In this document: positions 1-9,166 of the stretch, piece by piece
Position numbering within the stretch: position 1 is the first letter of the stretch
How the letters are laid out: each line of letters starts with the position of its first letter
Source of the DNA: Argyresthia goedartella
Lineage: Eukaryota; Arthropoda; Insecta; Lepidoptera; Argyresthiidae
Assembly (NCBI GenBank): GCA_949825045.1
Contig: OX463829.1
Coordinates: forward strand, 24,646,715 to 24,710,714
Direction of reading: 5' to 3'
Length of the DNA: 64,000 bases
Made by a program: the position numbers and the translations under genes
Notes under the pieces: model-generated
Told to the model about the DNA's origin: nothing
The model's database searches: none
The model's input: the letters and a program-made list of their open reading frames with translations, nothing else

Positions 1-280
1 AGCACATTTACGAGGCATCGACACTATTCTGAATATTTAGGACCGCCGCATATGACAGAGTGGAACCAGCGATATAACATAAGGTATGTTCGTTTGAGTG
101 GTTTTGTAATGGTGCGCTGAATGATATTCCAGTTCAATTGTGTGTTTCATCGACGAATCTGTTGTGTAGCGTGCAGATTTTCATCGGGTAGCTTTGTAAG
201 TAATTTTGATTTAGTAAATCACGGGATTTCAACTTTATTAACCTCCTATAGGTACAAATTTAAGGGAACGTGAATAGCAG
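1..280. other. No recognised feature
   Basis: AT-rich sequence without a convincing reading frame or a repeat that recurs elsewhere in the window. Confidence 0.4.
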
Positions 281-345
281 AAATAGATAGATAGATAGAT
301 AGATAAATCCTTTATTCAGGTGACATGGTACACGCACATAAAATA
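281..345 (-). repeat. (GATA)n tract at the 3' tail of a non-LTR element
   Basis: About six GATA units are followed by the complement of 'cctgaataaagga'. Read on the minus strand this is an AATAAA-containing end followed by an (ATCT)n tail, the usual 3' end of CR1-type non-LTR retrotransposons. The body of the element upstream on the minus strand (about 345-740) shows no recognisable coding sequence, so this is a 3' end only, or a plain microsatellite. Confidence 0.45.
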
Positions 346-738
346 ATTACAACAGAGATCAAATTTTATAGAAGGCACTTTTCACAAACATAGATAGGCA
401 ATTAACAGTACGTACAGCTGTGTGGTTATGTGACTGTACCGCGGCAATGAAATGGCCCTGACTCAGCAATGTCACAGACGAATCTGTGACGCTGGTATTC
501 TGAAATTGAGCACTCTTTTAATATTCGGAGAAATTCATATGCGAAGGCTACAATAAAAGACACATAACGACTGCTGTTTTAATGAGATGCCATTTTTTTT
601 ACCTTTGGCGCATGATAAATGTTGTCAGGGGTAGAGGATGCTTTTAAGCAAACAAATACAAATTGGTAATATGGTACCTTAGGTGTCACGTTTGTGAAAT
701 AATTGTAATTAAAATATCAATGTTGTCAGACGTTTAAC
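346..738. other. No recognised feature
   Basis: AT-rich; possibly 3' untranslated sequence of the element whose tail lies at 281-345. No coding evidence. Confidence 0.3.
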
Positions 739-1004
739 ATAACCTAGCGTCACGCCTTTTCCCGTACGGGGTGGCAGAGGCTCAATTGTGCCCACTTTCA
801 GCCAGTTATTAAATACTCCATTTAGCGTGACAGGGGGCTAGCCCATCGCCGCAGCTGTGGAGTAATGAAGGTTACCTCACGAGGTTTTCCGTCACCGTTG
901 GAACGTCCGTATAATGTACTTAAACTATAATAAACTAATTATCTTATTGGTACATGGTCGGGAATCGAAACTGCACCTCCTGTGAGAGAAGCGAGCGTGA
1001 AACC
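739..1004 (-). repeat. SINE family 3, tRNA-like head on the minus strand
   Basis: The same unit recurs at 45603-45862, in part at 23035-23150, and its head part at about 2040-2152. On the minus strand the copy starts near 1000 with a tRNA-like head: a B-box-like stretch of the type GGTTCRATTCC lies at about 960-985, degenerate here but clear in the other copies. The plus-strand right half carries the shared landmark 'gctagcccatcgccgcagct', and the left end reads 'ccttttcccgtacggggtgg'. No coding capacity. Identity as a tRNA-derived SINE is inferred from the B-box and the dispersed copies. Confidence 0.6.
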
Positions 1005-1127
1005 CTTATATATTATTATATTTACTTAAACCATTACCAAAAAATGTTAGGAACCTATACCGTATGCGTCTTTATAAAGTGCACATATTGAGCAGAGTTG
1101 AAGAAGATCAAACTTTATCAACAAAAA

Positions 1128-1128
<1 letters not shown>

Positions 1129-1162
<34 letters not shown>

Positions 1163-1402
1163 CTTGGACACTATTTACACATATTGATCTAGCCCCAAAC
1201 TAGGATTCCCTGTATCAACTTGGGTACTAGACAACGATACACATACTTATATAGATAAACATTATACTTAGATAGATAAACAACCATGACTAGGCTGCAA
1301 ACATACGTTCTCATCAAACAAATATTTGCCCCCACCGGGACTCGAACCCGGGACCCTTGGCTTGGTAGGCAGGGTCACTGCCGACTCGACCATTCGGGTC
1401 GT
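1129..1402 (-). repeat. SINE family 1, tRNA-derived, copy a
   Basis: On the minus strand the copy begins near 1402 with a tRNA-like head that has an A-box-like region and the B-box GGTTCGAGTCCC, continues through 'tttgatgagaacg' and a conserved 3' domain around 'ggaatcctagtttggggc', and ends in an (ATT)n tail at 1129-1160. Further copies lie at 28046-28301, 43893-44167 and 46346-46605. The head resembles a tRNA but has diverged too far to be a working tRNA gene. Confidence 0.8.
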
Positions 1403-1864
1403 CAAAAACAAACCTCCTCTCTATTTTGTAATATTAACTCACTGCAAGAATTAAGAGAATTTTGGTGTCCTCTGAAAGCTAATGTGATGTAGAATAATAT
1501 TCCAAAGTAAAATAATTTTGTTTTGGGTACCAATTTTTGTGAAAAGCTGCAACTACCATAAAAGTGCAAAAAATATACGGTTTTATTCTTAAACAAAGCG
1601 TAATTTAGGTTTATAGAATCACTTTTTAGTTACTATTTGAAACCGACAGTTCCGCCCTTCCTTTATCATCACTATTTAGTTAATTTAAACCCGAACAAAT
1701 TCTTTCACCTCGTTGTTATGTACGTGTTTTACAGTTGGTACTTAAAATATTAAAATGCCTGAAAAAATTGGGAGGGCAGGGCAGGCATTTTTAAATTAAA
1801 ATTTGTGCACTTTAGAAAGACTCACACCATATATTATTAAAAAGATGTATACATCTAATGTATA
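1403..1864. other. No recognised feature
   Basis: AT-rich; only short frames without family resemblance. Confidence 0.35.
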
Positions 1865-2152
1865 TAATGTAGCCCATTATTTCCCCACCGAGGGGCACAG
1901 GCCTTTACACGGATACGAGTAAGATGAAGCCATACTCCACCACGCTGGCTCAGTGCGGGTTGATGGAGGGGTTTAACGACCACTACCACGTAGCGATAGT
2001 AGCCGGGACCTACAGCTTAACGTGCCATCCGAAACACTGAACGTCCGATAATGTATTAAGATAAATTAAATATATATCATTGGTACATTGTCAGCAATCG
2101 AACCTGGATCTCCTGTTTGAGAAGCAAGCGTGAAATCCGTTAGGCCATGGAG
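1865..2152 (-). repeat. SINE with family-3 head and a different tail
   Basis: The right part (about 2040-2152) matches the tRNA-like head of SINE family 3, with 'tcgaacctggatctcctg' and 'gaagcaagcgtgaaa'. The left part is unrelated to the other copies and starts 'ccattatttccccaccgagg'. This suggests one tRNA-like head joined to two different bodies, or two neighbouring truncated repeats. Confidence 0.5.
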
Positions 2153-2474
2153 AGGATAAAGATGTAAACAATAAGTTAATCTGAAATTTTAATTTCCTTT
2201 ATATATATAGAAATTTGCAAGATTTATTCATGAAATGAGCTTGAGCTGTTACGAGTTTGCCAAACAAAATTGTATAGGTCTTCATCCCTGAAGATACCAC
2301 AAAGTTACGAGCTGAGATTTCACTCTCGCTTGGAAGTTTGAAACGATTTACATATCTTGTCCAAGTCACGCCAAATACCCGAAAAGTTAAGAATATTATT
2401 CATAGTTAAGTTGACTGAATAAAGCTTAGAAAGCTCAAATCAAAAGCTCGGAGAGTTCGTCTATTCTGTAAAAC
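2153..2474. other. No recognised feature
   Basis: AT-rich spacer with no reading frame or recurrent repeat that I could identify. Confidence 0.35.
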
Positions 2475-2883
2475 CTAAAACCGGTTCGAGTGCGAGTCTA
2501 AATCGCGCACGAAGGGTTCCGTACCACCGTTCAATGGAAGCGATGGTGTGGAGTGAATAGTTTGGATTTTACACAGCAAAATATTGTTTACAAAGTTATT
2601 GGTGCGGTTACTTTCACACTCCATGTACGTAACCAGGTGCATCCATAAGTTTGTATGTGGTATTGAAAGAATTGTTGTATGGGAGCCCCCTTAAATATTT
2701 CTTTTATCCTATTTTTTAGTATTTGTTGTTATAGCGGCAACATTAATACATAATCTGTGAAAATTTCAACTCTCTAGCTAGCTAGGTTCTTGAGATACAG
2801 CCTGGTGACAGACGGACGGACGGACAGCGGAGTCTTAGTAATAGGGTCCCGTTTGGAACCCTTCGGGTACGGAACCCTAAAAC
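2475..2883 (+). repeat. Dispersed repeat R4, full-length copy
   Basis: The copy starts 'aaaaccggttcgagtgcgag' and ends 'gggtacggaaccctaaaa'. Near its ends it carries a 12-bp inverted pair, AGGGTTCCGTAC at 2513-2524 and GTACGGAACCCT at 2867-2878. An internal (ACGG)n tract is read as 'gacagacggacggacggac'. Other copies: 35127-35506 on the minus strand, 53588-53948, a fragment at 52768-52865, and relatives at 39478-39720, 44460-44600 and 34550-34637. No coding capacity. I recognise the type as a common lepidopteran repeat but cannot name it. Confidence 0.75.
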
Positions 2884-3019
2884 AGAAGTAGATTGTAGTT
2901 ATTTATTGCTTGCTGATAAAAAATTGTGACCACCTGTGAGCTAATCTGTGAATGGACATGAAATGGAGAAACACTCGCGCCGCACACGAATACCGCGAAG
3001 GACTATCATCACCCTAGTA

Positions 3020-3475
3020 GCATTTTTTGTAGGCATTTGGTTAGGCCAAATATACGACCTTGGTTGAATAACGGTCAATTGTGGCCGTATGTTTTGCTGA
3101 TGGGCCAATAACCAAGGGCCTATATATAAATATATACAAAGGGCCACTAAGTGTTTTTATAGTAGGCATTTGGTTGGGCTAAATATATGAAAATATACGA
3201 GCTTGGTTGGGCAACAACTAGTTTTGGCCGCCTGTTTTGCCTGATGGCCAAATAACCAAGGGTTGGAGGGCCGCTAAATGATTTATGTGTATAGCCTCTG
3301 TATAAGAATCATACAATTATCCAACGTGGGTAACTGATCGAGAACCTACTAAAAGGGCCCATATAAACTTTTCTACAGCGGGCCACTAAGTGTATTTATG
3401 CATAGGGCCCTTTCTATATGAATCATACAATTATCCAACGGTGGGTAACTGATTGGGTGCTAAATATTTCAATAA
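3020..3475. repeat. Degenerate internal repeats
   Basis: Blocks recur at short distance: 'aggcatttggtt' at 3031 and 3164, 'gggccactaagtg' at 3141 and 3380, and a 20-base block beginning 'gaatcatacaattatcc' at 3306 and 3420. No coding sequence. Together with the array at 3780-4390 this looks like the repetitive interior of one non-coding element. Confidence 0.55.
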
Positions 3476-3779
3476 TATTTCAGCAGTCATCTGAAGGATA
3501 CGGCTAAAGTAGGCCAGCTGTACCGCGGACTGGTGTCCTGCGTAGAGAGGGACCCCGCATGTATTTTCAGTCAGACGCTATATATACTCGGTGCGCGAAA
3601 AAAATTATATACCACGATGTAGGATATTTCTAAATAGAGCCAATTCGGGCAATTTTTTGGTATAAAGTTGGATTGAGCTTGCTGCTACGACGTTTCTGAT
3701 AGTGATGAATTAACTTTTGACTGCTAAAATCGGATATGATGGTTTTTACAAGAGATAGTTTAGTAACTGGTTGGGTGGG
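3476..3779. other. No recognised feature
   Basis: Spacer between two repetitive blocks; possibly part of the same element. No reading frame of interest. Confidence 0.3.
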
Positions 3780-4390
3780 TTGTTGGCCCTACTTATATAA
3801 ATGTGGAAACATCAACAGTATTAACCCAACGGTAGTGTTCCTTTAAGATGGTCCATTGTTGGTATTTGATTGTTGGCCCTACATTATTTAAAATGTGGAA
3901 ACAACAACATTATTTATCCAACGGTAGGGCTAGTAGCAGCTGGCCCATTACTAGCAATGGGTTGTTGGCCCTACGTATAAAAAATGTGAAAATACCAACG
4001 GTACTAACCCAACGGTAACGTTCCTTTCAGGTGGTCCATTGCTGGTAATTAATTGTTGGCCCTACGTTACTTAAAATGTGGAAATAACAACATTATTTAT
4101 GTAACGGTAGGGCTGGTGGAAGCTGGACCATTACTCGCAATAGGTTGTTGACCCTACGTATAAAAAATGTGGAAATACCAACAGTATTAACCCAACGGTA
4201 GCGTTTCTTACAGGTGGTCCATTGCTGGTAATTGATTGTTGGCCCTACGTTACTTATAATGTGGAAACTACAACATTATTTATCCATCGGTAGGACAATG
4301 GGTTGTTGGCCCTACGTTATTTAAAATGTGGAAACGCCAACAATATTTATCCAACGGTAGGACTAGTTGCAGTCGGCCCGTTGTTGGTAA
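3780..4390 (+). repeat. Tandem array, 91-bp monomers with two-monomer period
   Basis: The landmark 'ttgttggccctac' (one copy with 'gaccctac') starts at 3780, 3870, 3962, 4053, 4145, 4236 and 4303. Spacing is 90-92 bp except the last, which is 67 bp. Alternate monomers resemble each other more: one type continues into 'ggtggtccattgctggta', the other into 'agcagctggcccattact', giving a higher-order period of about 183 bp. No coding capacity. Confidence 0.85.
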
Positions 4391-4740
4391 TTTGTGGGCT
4401 CAAATCATATAATATATTTATTTTGTGCCAACGTCAATGAATGCCATCGGTAAATGCTACTAGGGCACCCGGCCTTATTAAGATCGTGTGTAAACTGAAG
4501 CATCATGAGAAGAAAATATATAAGAAAAAAGCGTGAAATAGTGCAAAAATAGGCGTTAAAATGAAACAAAAAAGGAAAAGGGGGACTTTATTTAACTAAC
4601 GTTGATAATAATAAATAAATAAAAATGTAGGTTTTTTTAGACACAGCTTTACCGTTTGTGCAAAAAGAGGAAATATCTAGACAAATCAAAAGTTTACAGG
4701 TGAACGATGTTATTAAACAAGCACAGAGTGACTACTGGTT
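4391..4740. other. No recognised feature
   Basis: AT-rich spacer without identifiable coding sequence. Confidence 0.3.
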
Positions 4741-5043
4741 AAGAAATCATAGTCATCTGATTTTTCTGGTACTAATACACTGACGAGCAATGAAAAAGTT
4801 CCAGTGACAAAGCATCAAATTACTCCTAAACAGGAAAGGCTAGCTTAATGACGCCGTCTGCAATATCGAAGTACATTTAACAGTGCATCAGAATATTACC
4901 AATTAAAAACCTAAATATTGTGTTAAAATTTTAAATTAATTGTTTTAAAAAAATCGAAGGGTTTGTCGGCATTTTGTGGGTGGAACTTTTTCATTGCTCG
5001 TCAGTGTATTAGTACCAGAAAAATCAGATGACTATGATTTCTT
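4741..5043. mobile_element. MITE-like element with perfect 63-bp terminal inverted repeats
   Basis: Bases 4741-4803 and 4981-5043 are exact reverse complements over all 63 positions, with about 177 bp between. Inside each arm the sequence TA-CACTGACGAGCAATG looks like a Tc1/mariner-type terminus next to a TA, so either the whole arm is the terminal repeat or a smaller element sits within a longer inverted duplication. No coding capacity. No clear target duplication directly outside the arms. Confidence 0.8.
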
Positions 5044-5212
5044 CACTGAGAAAATAAATGGAGAGTTGTAATTGATTACAGTTAATTAAATAAAAAAACA
5101 AGATGGTATATTCCTGTATCCCAACATAACAGATATTTTTGGCTATTTATCTGTTTTTTTTTTATGTTTCATGTTTGTATCTTAGCCAAGGCTATTATCA
5201 AATTGTATTTAA

Positions 5213-5453
5213 TCGCACAGCAAAAATACTGATTTGCGTAGCAAAAGAGGATCAGCAAAAACACTTTTTGTTTTTAAATATTTTATGAGTTCTTAAGTTT
5301 ATGTTTTAATTATATGTAGTTGTTCTTACATGTTGAACCTAACACGAAGGATAAAGGGGGCTTCGCTTCGCTCACTCCCTTTACCCTAAACCTAAGCTAC
5401 CGCAGCAAATATAAGGGATATTTGCTGCGCAAATCAGTATTTTTGGTGTGCAG
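5213..5453. mobile_element. TTAA-flanked MITE, copy 1
   Basis: Terminal inverted repeats of about 25 bp (left 'tcgcacagcaaaaatac', right complement 'ctgcacaccaaaaatac') are flanked on both sides by TTAA (5209-5212 and 5454-5457). A second copy at 19593-19795 also has TTAA on both sides. TTAA duplication is the habit of piggyBac-type transposases, so a piggyBac-mobilised non-autonomous element is likely. The core (about 5323-5405) recurs in both other related elements. Confidence 0.7.
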
Positions 5454-5609
5454 TTAAATATTTCCCGAAACAATACAGCATTTATAACAAATGAAGCTGA
5501 ATTTCAAATGAAGCATTTACAAATAGTTTAAAAATTTGCCTAAGTTTATATAATAGAGCTATGACCGTTGCGTTATCAGCATTAACGTACGAGAGCTGTT
5601 CAATAACTT

Positions 5610-6273
5610 TGATGAAGATAAAGATAAAGATAAAGATGTTTATTTGCTAAGATAAGGGTACAAGTAGGTGGTAGTACAATATTTAAGAACACCTTATCAG
5701 CTATTAATTTTAGCATGCAAATATTTAGTTTTGTACAAAATTAATAATAATATTTACAGTAACTATCAATTAATTACAATTATGATTGAGGAATTCATCT
5801 ATTGAGTAAAAGCATTTCACCATTAACCATTTAAACAGATCTGTCCTAAACCTATTTACTGGGAGCTGTTTTATGTGCTCGGGTATCTTATTAAATATTT
5901 TAACACACATTGCAGAACAATTGTTTAGATATAGCGTTGTTCGTGGAATGTGGTTATATACTAATCTAGTAGAGTTTCTTGTATTTCTCGAGTACTTTTC
6001 CTTAGCCGTTATAAATTATTTTGGGTTAGTTTTTACAAATTTTCCAATTTCGTGGATGTATAAACACGGTAAGGGTAATATATTTAAATTGATGAACATA
6101 GGTTTACACGATTCAAAGAGGGCTATACCGCAGATAGCATGTACACATTTTTTTTGTGCAATAAAAACATCATTTATGTCAGTGCCATTTCCCCAAATCA
6201 CAAGACCATACCGTAAAACAGATTAAACATAACCATGATACGCAATAAGGGCAGTGTTTTTATTCCTTGTACA
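5610..6273 (-). pseudogene. CR1-type non-LTR retrotransposon A, RT C-terminus and 3' tail
   Basis: This is the 3' end of the minus-strand element whose other parts lie at 7554-8435 and 13295-15930. On the minus strand it encodes the end of the reverse transcriptase: a tyrosine-rich segment leading to 'LVIWGN', then a region ending 'IHEIGKFVKTNPK' and, after a stop, a typical C-terminal segment with 'FYSIDEFLN' near 5790. The element ends at 5610-5640 in the complement of (GATAAA)n, that is an (ATCTTT)n-type tail. The reading frame carries several stops. Separation from the rest of the RT is explained by the mariner insertion at 6276-7551. Confidence 0.8.
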
Positions 6274-6275
6274 TA

Positions 6276-7551
6276 GGGCGCACTGTAAGTTTCCGGAACT
6301 GGCCACTTACATAAACAATATTTAAAAATTTATTGCAACATTTGAAAATAGAACTCTTTGGCTGTAGAATGCAGTTTGTTTCATCTGACTGCCTTTTGTT
6401 TTTACATTGTGGCGCCATTTAAAAAATTGTGTGTCTGCATCAACATGGATTTAACTCGGAAAAATTTTCGTAGTATGATTTTCTACGATTTTAAGTGTAA
6501 TTTGACAGCTCAACAGAGCATCGCTCGGCTTGAAACAGCTTTTGGCAATGAAGCACCATGCAAGACAACTGTTTATAGCTGGTTTGCAGAATTCAAGCGT
6601 AGTCGTATCAATCTCAGTGACGAATCTCGCGATGGTCGGCCGTCCACCGCTGTGACCAACAAAAACATCGATGCTGTGCGCCGTATGATTGAAACAGACA
6701 GGCATGTGACCTACCATGAAATTCGCGCATCCTTAGAAATAGGCATGAGTCAAATACAATTAATCCTACACAAACATTTGGGTGTGAGAAAGCTGTGCTC
6801 GCGGTGGATCCCACACAACTTGACCGAGGCTCAAAAAACGGACCGCGTCACTTGGTGCAGTGCCATGCTTACCAGATTCAACGAAGGTGCGTCAAATTTG
6901 GTGTGGGACATAGTAACAGGTGACGAAACATGGATTTATTGCTACGAACCCAAAAAAAAGCAGCAATCGAGCGTATGGGTCTTTCAAGATGAGCCGAAAC
7001 CAAACAAAGTGGCGCGCGTGAAAAGTGCATCTAAGCGGATGATTGCTTCTATTTTTAATAAAACTGGACACGTGGCTACTGTTGCTTTAGAGAATCGTCG
7101 TACAGTGAATAGTGACTGGTACACGACCATTTGTTTGCCGGAAGTTATTGACGAACTCCGTAAAAATAACCGTAAACGCCGTATCATCCTGCACCACGAC
7201 AAGGCTAGTTCTCACACGGCCAGACAGACAAACGACTTTTTGAAGGCGAAAAATGTAGAACTCATGAGTCATCCTGCATACAGTCCCGACCTGGCACCTT
7301 GTGACTTTTTTCTGTTCCCAAAAATTAAGAACCAATTCAACGATTTTCATCACCAGAAGAGGCTGTCGAGGAGTATGAAAAACACGTTTCAGAGGTCACC
7401 ACAGAGGAGTGGCACAAAAGTTTTCAAAACTGGTTTCATCGAATGAAAAAGTGCATAGACGCCAAGGGAGATTATTTTGAAAAACAATAAATTAATTTTG
7501 TACCTTTAATAGTATTTTTTCATATTCATTCCGGAAACTTATAGTGCGCCC
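6276..7551 (+). mobile_element. Mariner transposon, nearly full length
   Basis: Inverted termini GGGCGCACTRTAAGTTTCCGGAA lie at both ends of a 1,276-bp unit, the normal length for mariner. The left flank is TA (6274-6275). The right flank is CA (7552-7553), consistent with a mutated TA duplication. It is inserted in the reverse transcriptase region of non-LTR element A and is therefore younger than it. The transposase frame fills most of the unit. Confidence 0.93.
6445..7490 (+). pseudogene. Mariner transposase, one frameshift
   Basis: A transposase of the Tc1/mariner superfamily that cuts and pastes the element at TA sites. I start it at the internal ATG at 6445, which gives the family N-terminus, rather than at an upstream in-frame ATG. 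An N-terminal helix-turn-helix region is followed by the linker motif 'WIPHNL'. The catalytic triad is visible: Asp160 in 'GDETW', Asp252 in 'HHDKASSHTA' and Asp287 in 'SPDLAPCDFF', spaced as D34D, diagnostic of mariner. The frame shifts near 7340-7350. After the shift the expected C-terminus ('EEWHKSF', 'MKKCIDAKGDYFE') is present in another frame and ends at the TAA 7488-7490. Length about 347 residues, normal for the family. Because all catalytic residues survive, inactivation appears recent. Confidence 0.93.
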
Positions 7552-7553
7552 CA

Positions 7554-8435
7554 CGTGCGAAGTCTGCTTAATACAAATACAAATCTATTTTTTTTTTACA
7601 TACAATGTCAGTGTGAGTTTTCCAATTTAAATATCGATCTATGTTAATACCTAAAAATGTCACACTATTAGCCTCCTCTAGAATTTGTCCATTATAATTA
7701 ATATTTAAAATCATGTCTCTATTAAATCTATCAAAATTATTAAAATTAATACACATTGGTTTACTTAAATTAACCTGTAAATTATTATTATTTAACCATT
7801 GAATTATACTTGTGATTGCAACATTAATGTCAGTCTCATGAAGAGAAATGTCATCATCAATTTTACACGTTACGTTTATTGATATGTCGTCCGCAAACAA
7901 AATGCAGCTATGATTTGTTACCTCGGGTATGTCATTGATGTAAAATAAAAATAGCAGAGGTTCAAGAACACTGCTTTGTGGCACTCCAAATTTATTCAAT
8001 GGAAGGTCAGATTTATAGCTATTTTCTACATTTTTGTCATTTATTCTACTTACTTCTACAAACTGTGACCGATTATTCAAGTAGGATTTTATCCAATCCA
8101 GTGCAGGTCCTCTAATGCCATTTGCTTCGAGTTTAGGCATCAGTTGGTCATATGCTACAACGTCAAACGCTTTCGGCATGTCAAAAAAGAGAACTGTACT
8201 AAAATTTTTAATGTCTACATTATGTACAATTCCATCGACAAGTTTAAAAGCTGCTAGTGTCGTGGATTTATGTTTTTGAAACCCATTCTGCTCCGGAGTT
8301 AGTATGTTGAATTTGTCAATGAAATTAGAGAGTCTATTCTGCATAGCTTTTTCAAAAATTTTGGAAAACACGGGTGTGAGGGTTATAGGACGGTAATTAC
8401 CGATTTCATATTTTTCACCCTTTTTAAACAGAGGC
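7554..8435 (-). pseudogene. CR1-type non-LTR retrotransposon A, RT core
   Basis: The minus-strand frame (about 8435 to 7568) encodes reverse transcriptase palm and fingers: 'NYRPITLTPVFSKIFE' near the start, 'NGFQKHKST', an 'FFDMPKAFD' block where functional relatives carry FxDxxKAFD, a 'GVPQSSVLEPLLF' block (relatives: GVPQGSVLGPLLF), and the catalytic 'FADDISI'. The GS to SS and G to E changes in the template-binding block suggest it is no longer functional. The 5' neighbour sequence is cut by the BEL/Pao element beginning at 8436, and the 3' continuation by the mariner. Reading across either insertion restores the expected order of motifs. Confidence 0.9.
8431..8435. repeat. Target site duplication gaggc, left copy
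   Basis: The five bases gaggc precede the element start TGTTG at 8436 and recur at 13295-13299 after the element end ACA. Five-base duplications are characteristic of BEL/Pao integrases. Confidence 0.85.
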
Positions 8436-8545
8436 TGTTGAATCTGGTGAATCGCCGACATTCAAACTTCTTGGCAACTGATCGCTACGCTACCTCGTAG
8501 CTGATGGGCCCCTACGAGGTCATTAGGTGCCGAGAAGCCTGAACA
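8436..8545 (+). repeat. BEL/Pao 5' LTR
   Basis: Starts TGTTG and ends GAACA. Bases 8446-8545 match 13195-13294 with one mismatch in 100 (position 8460 a versus g). The first ten bases do not match the sequence at the same offset in the right copy, so the 5' LTR is either very short or carries an internal deletion compared with a longer 3' LTR. Confidence 0.75.
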
Positions 8546-8548
8546 CTT

Positions 8549-8565
8549 TGGTAGCAAGAGCGTGG
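8549..8565 (+). other. Probable primer binding site
   Basis: The sequence TGGTAGCAAGAGCG begins three bases after the 5' LTR, at the usual position and with the usual TGG start of a tRNA primer binding site. The primer tRNA cannot be named from sequence alone. Confidence 0.5.
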
Positions 8566-9166
8566 TTTCCTGAGATTTGCAGCCGTCAAGGGCTCCAGGA
8601 ACGCACGATTTGGGACTATCAATCTGTAGGTATAGGCGGTTATTAGCTAACTTGGTGTTGTTCCTATATCCACATAGATTGGTAGTATTTGTAAGCTATA
8701 AGTCTATTGCTGGTAGTAGACAGACAGATATTACAGTTTTCCCTAAATGACCAGTTGTACTGAGATGTGACTCAGAATAGTAGGTACTCAACTTAGGTAC
8801 ATTGTAGGTGAATTGAAATTTGCATTGAATTACCAGTTAGTCAATCTACTAGTGGTCTAGTAATGCTATTGAAGAATGTTTTGGTTAACATAGGTAGTTA
8901 CATCTATTGATAGCAGGCTATTGCATTGTTTTCAGTTTATAGCAATTTATAACTTGAACTAATATTGACTATCTGTGTGTATTATAATGATAAAGGGAAA
9001 CTAAATTGTATTTACAGAATTTATATAGATATAAAACTCGGTTCCTATTGTTTAAGGAAAATAACATTGTTTAAGTTGTGGTTTAGGGTTCCCTCGTTTG
9101 GGTTGTAGACTGGAGGGTCCAATATAATTGAGTAACTGCAAATTGTGAGTAAGTATCGTTCCGATC

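Noticed and set aside
1286..1492. 68-codon plus frame
   Set aside because: It reads through the reverse strand of a SINE head; the same pseudo-peptide appears at 44087 and 46530 in other SINE copies.
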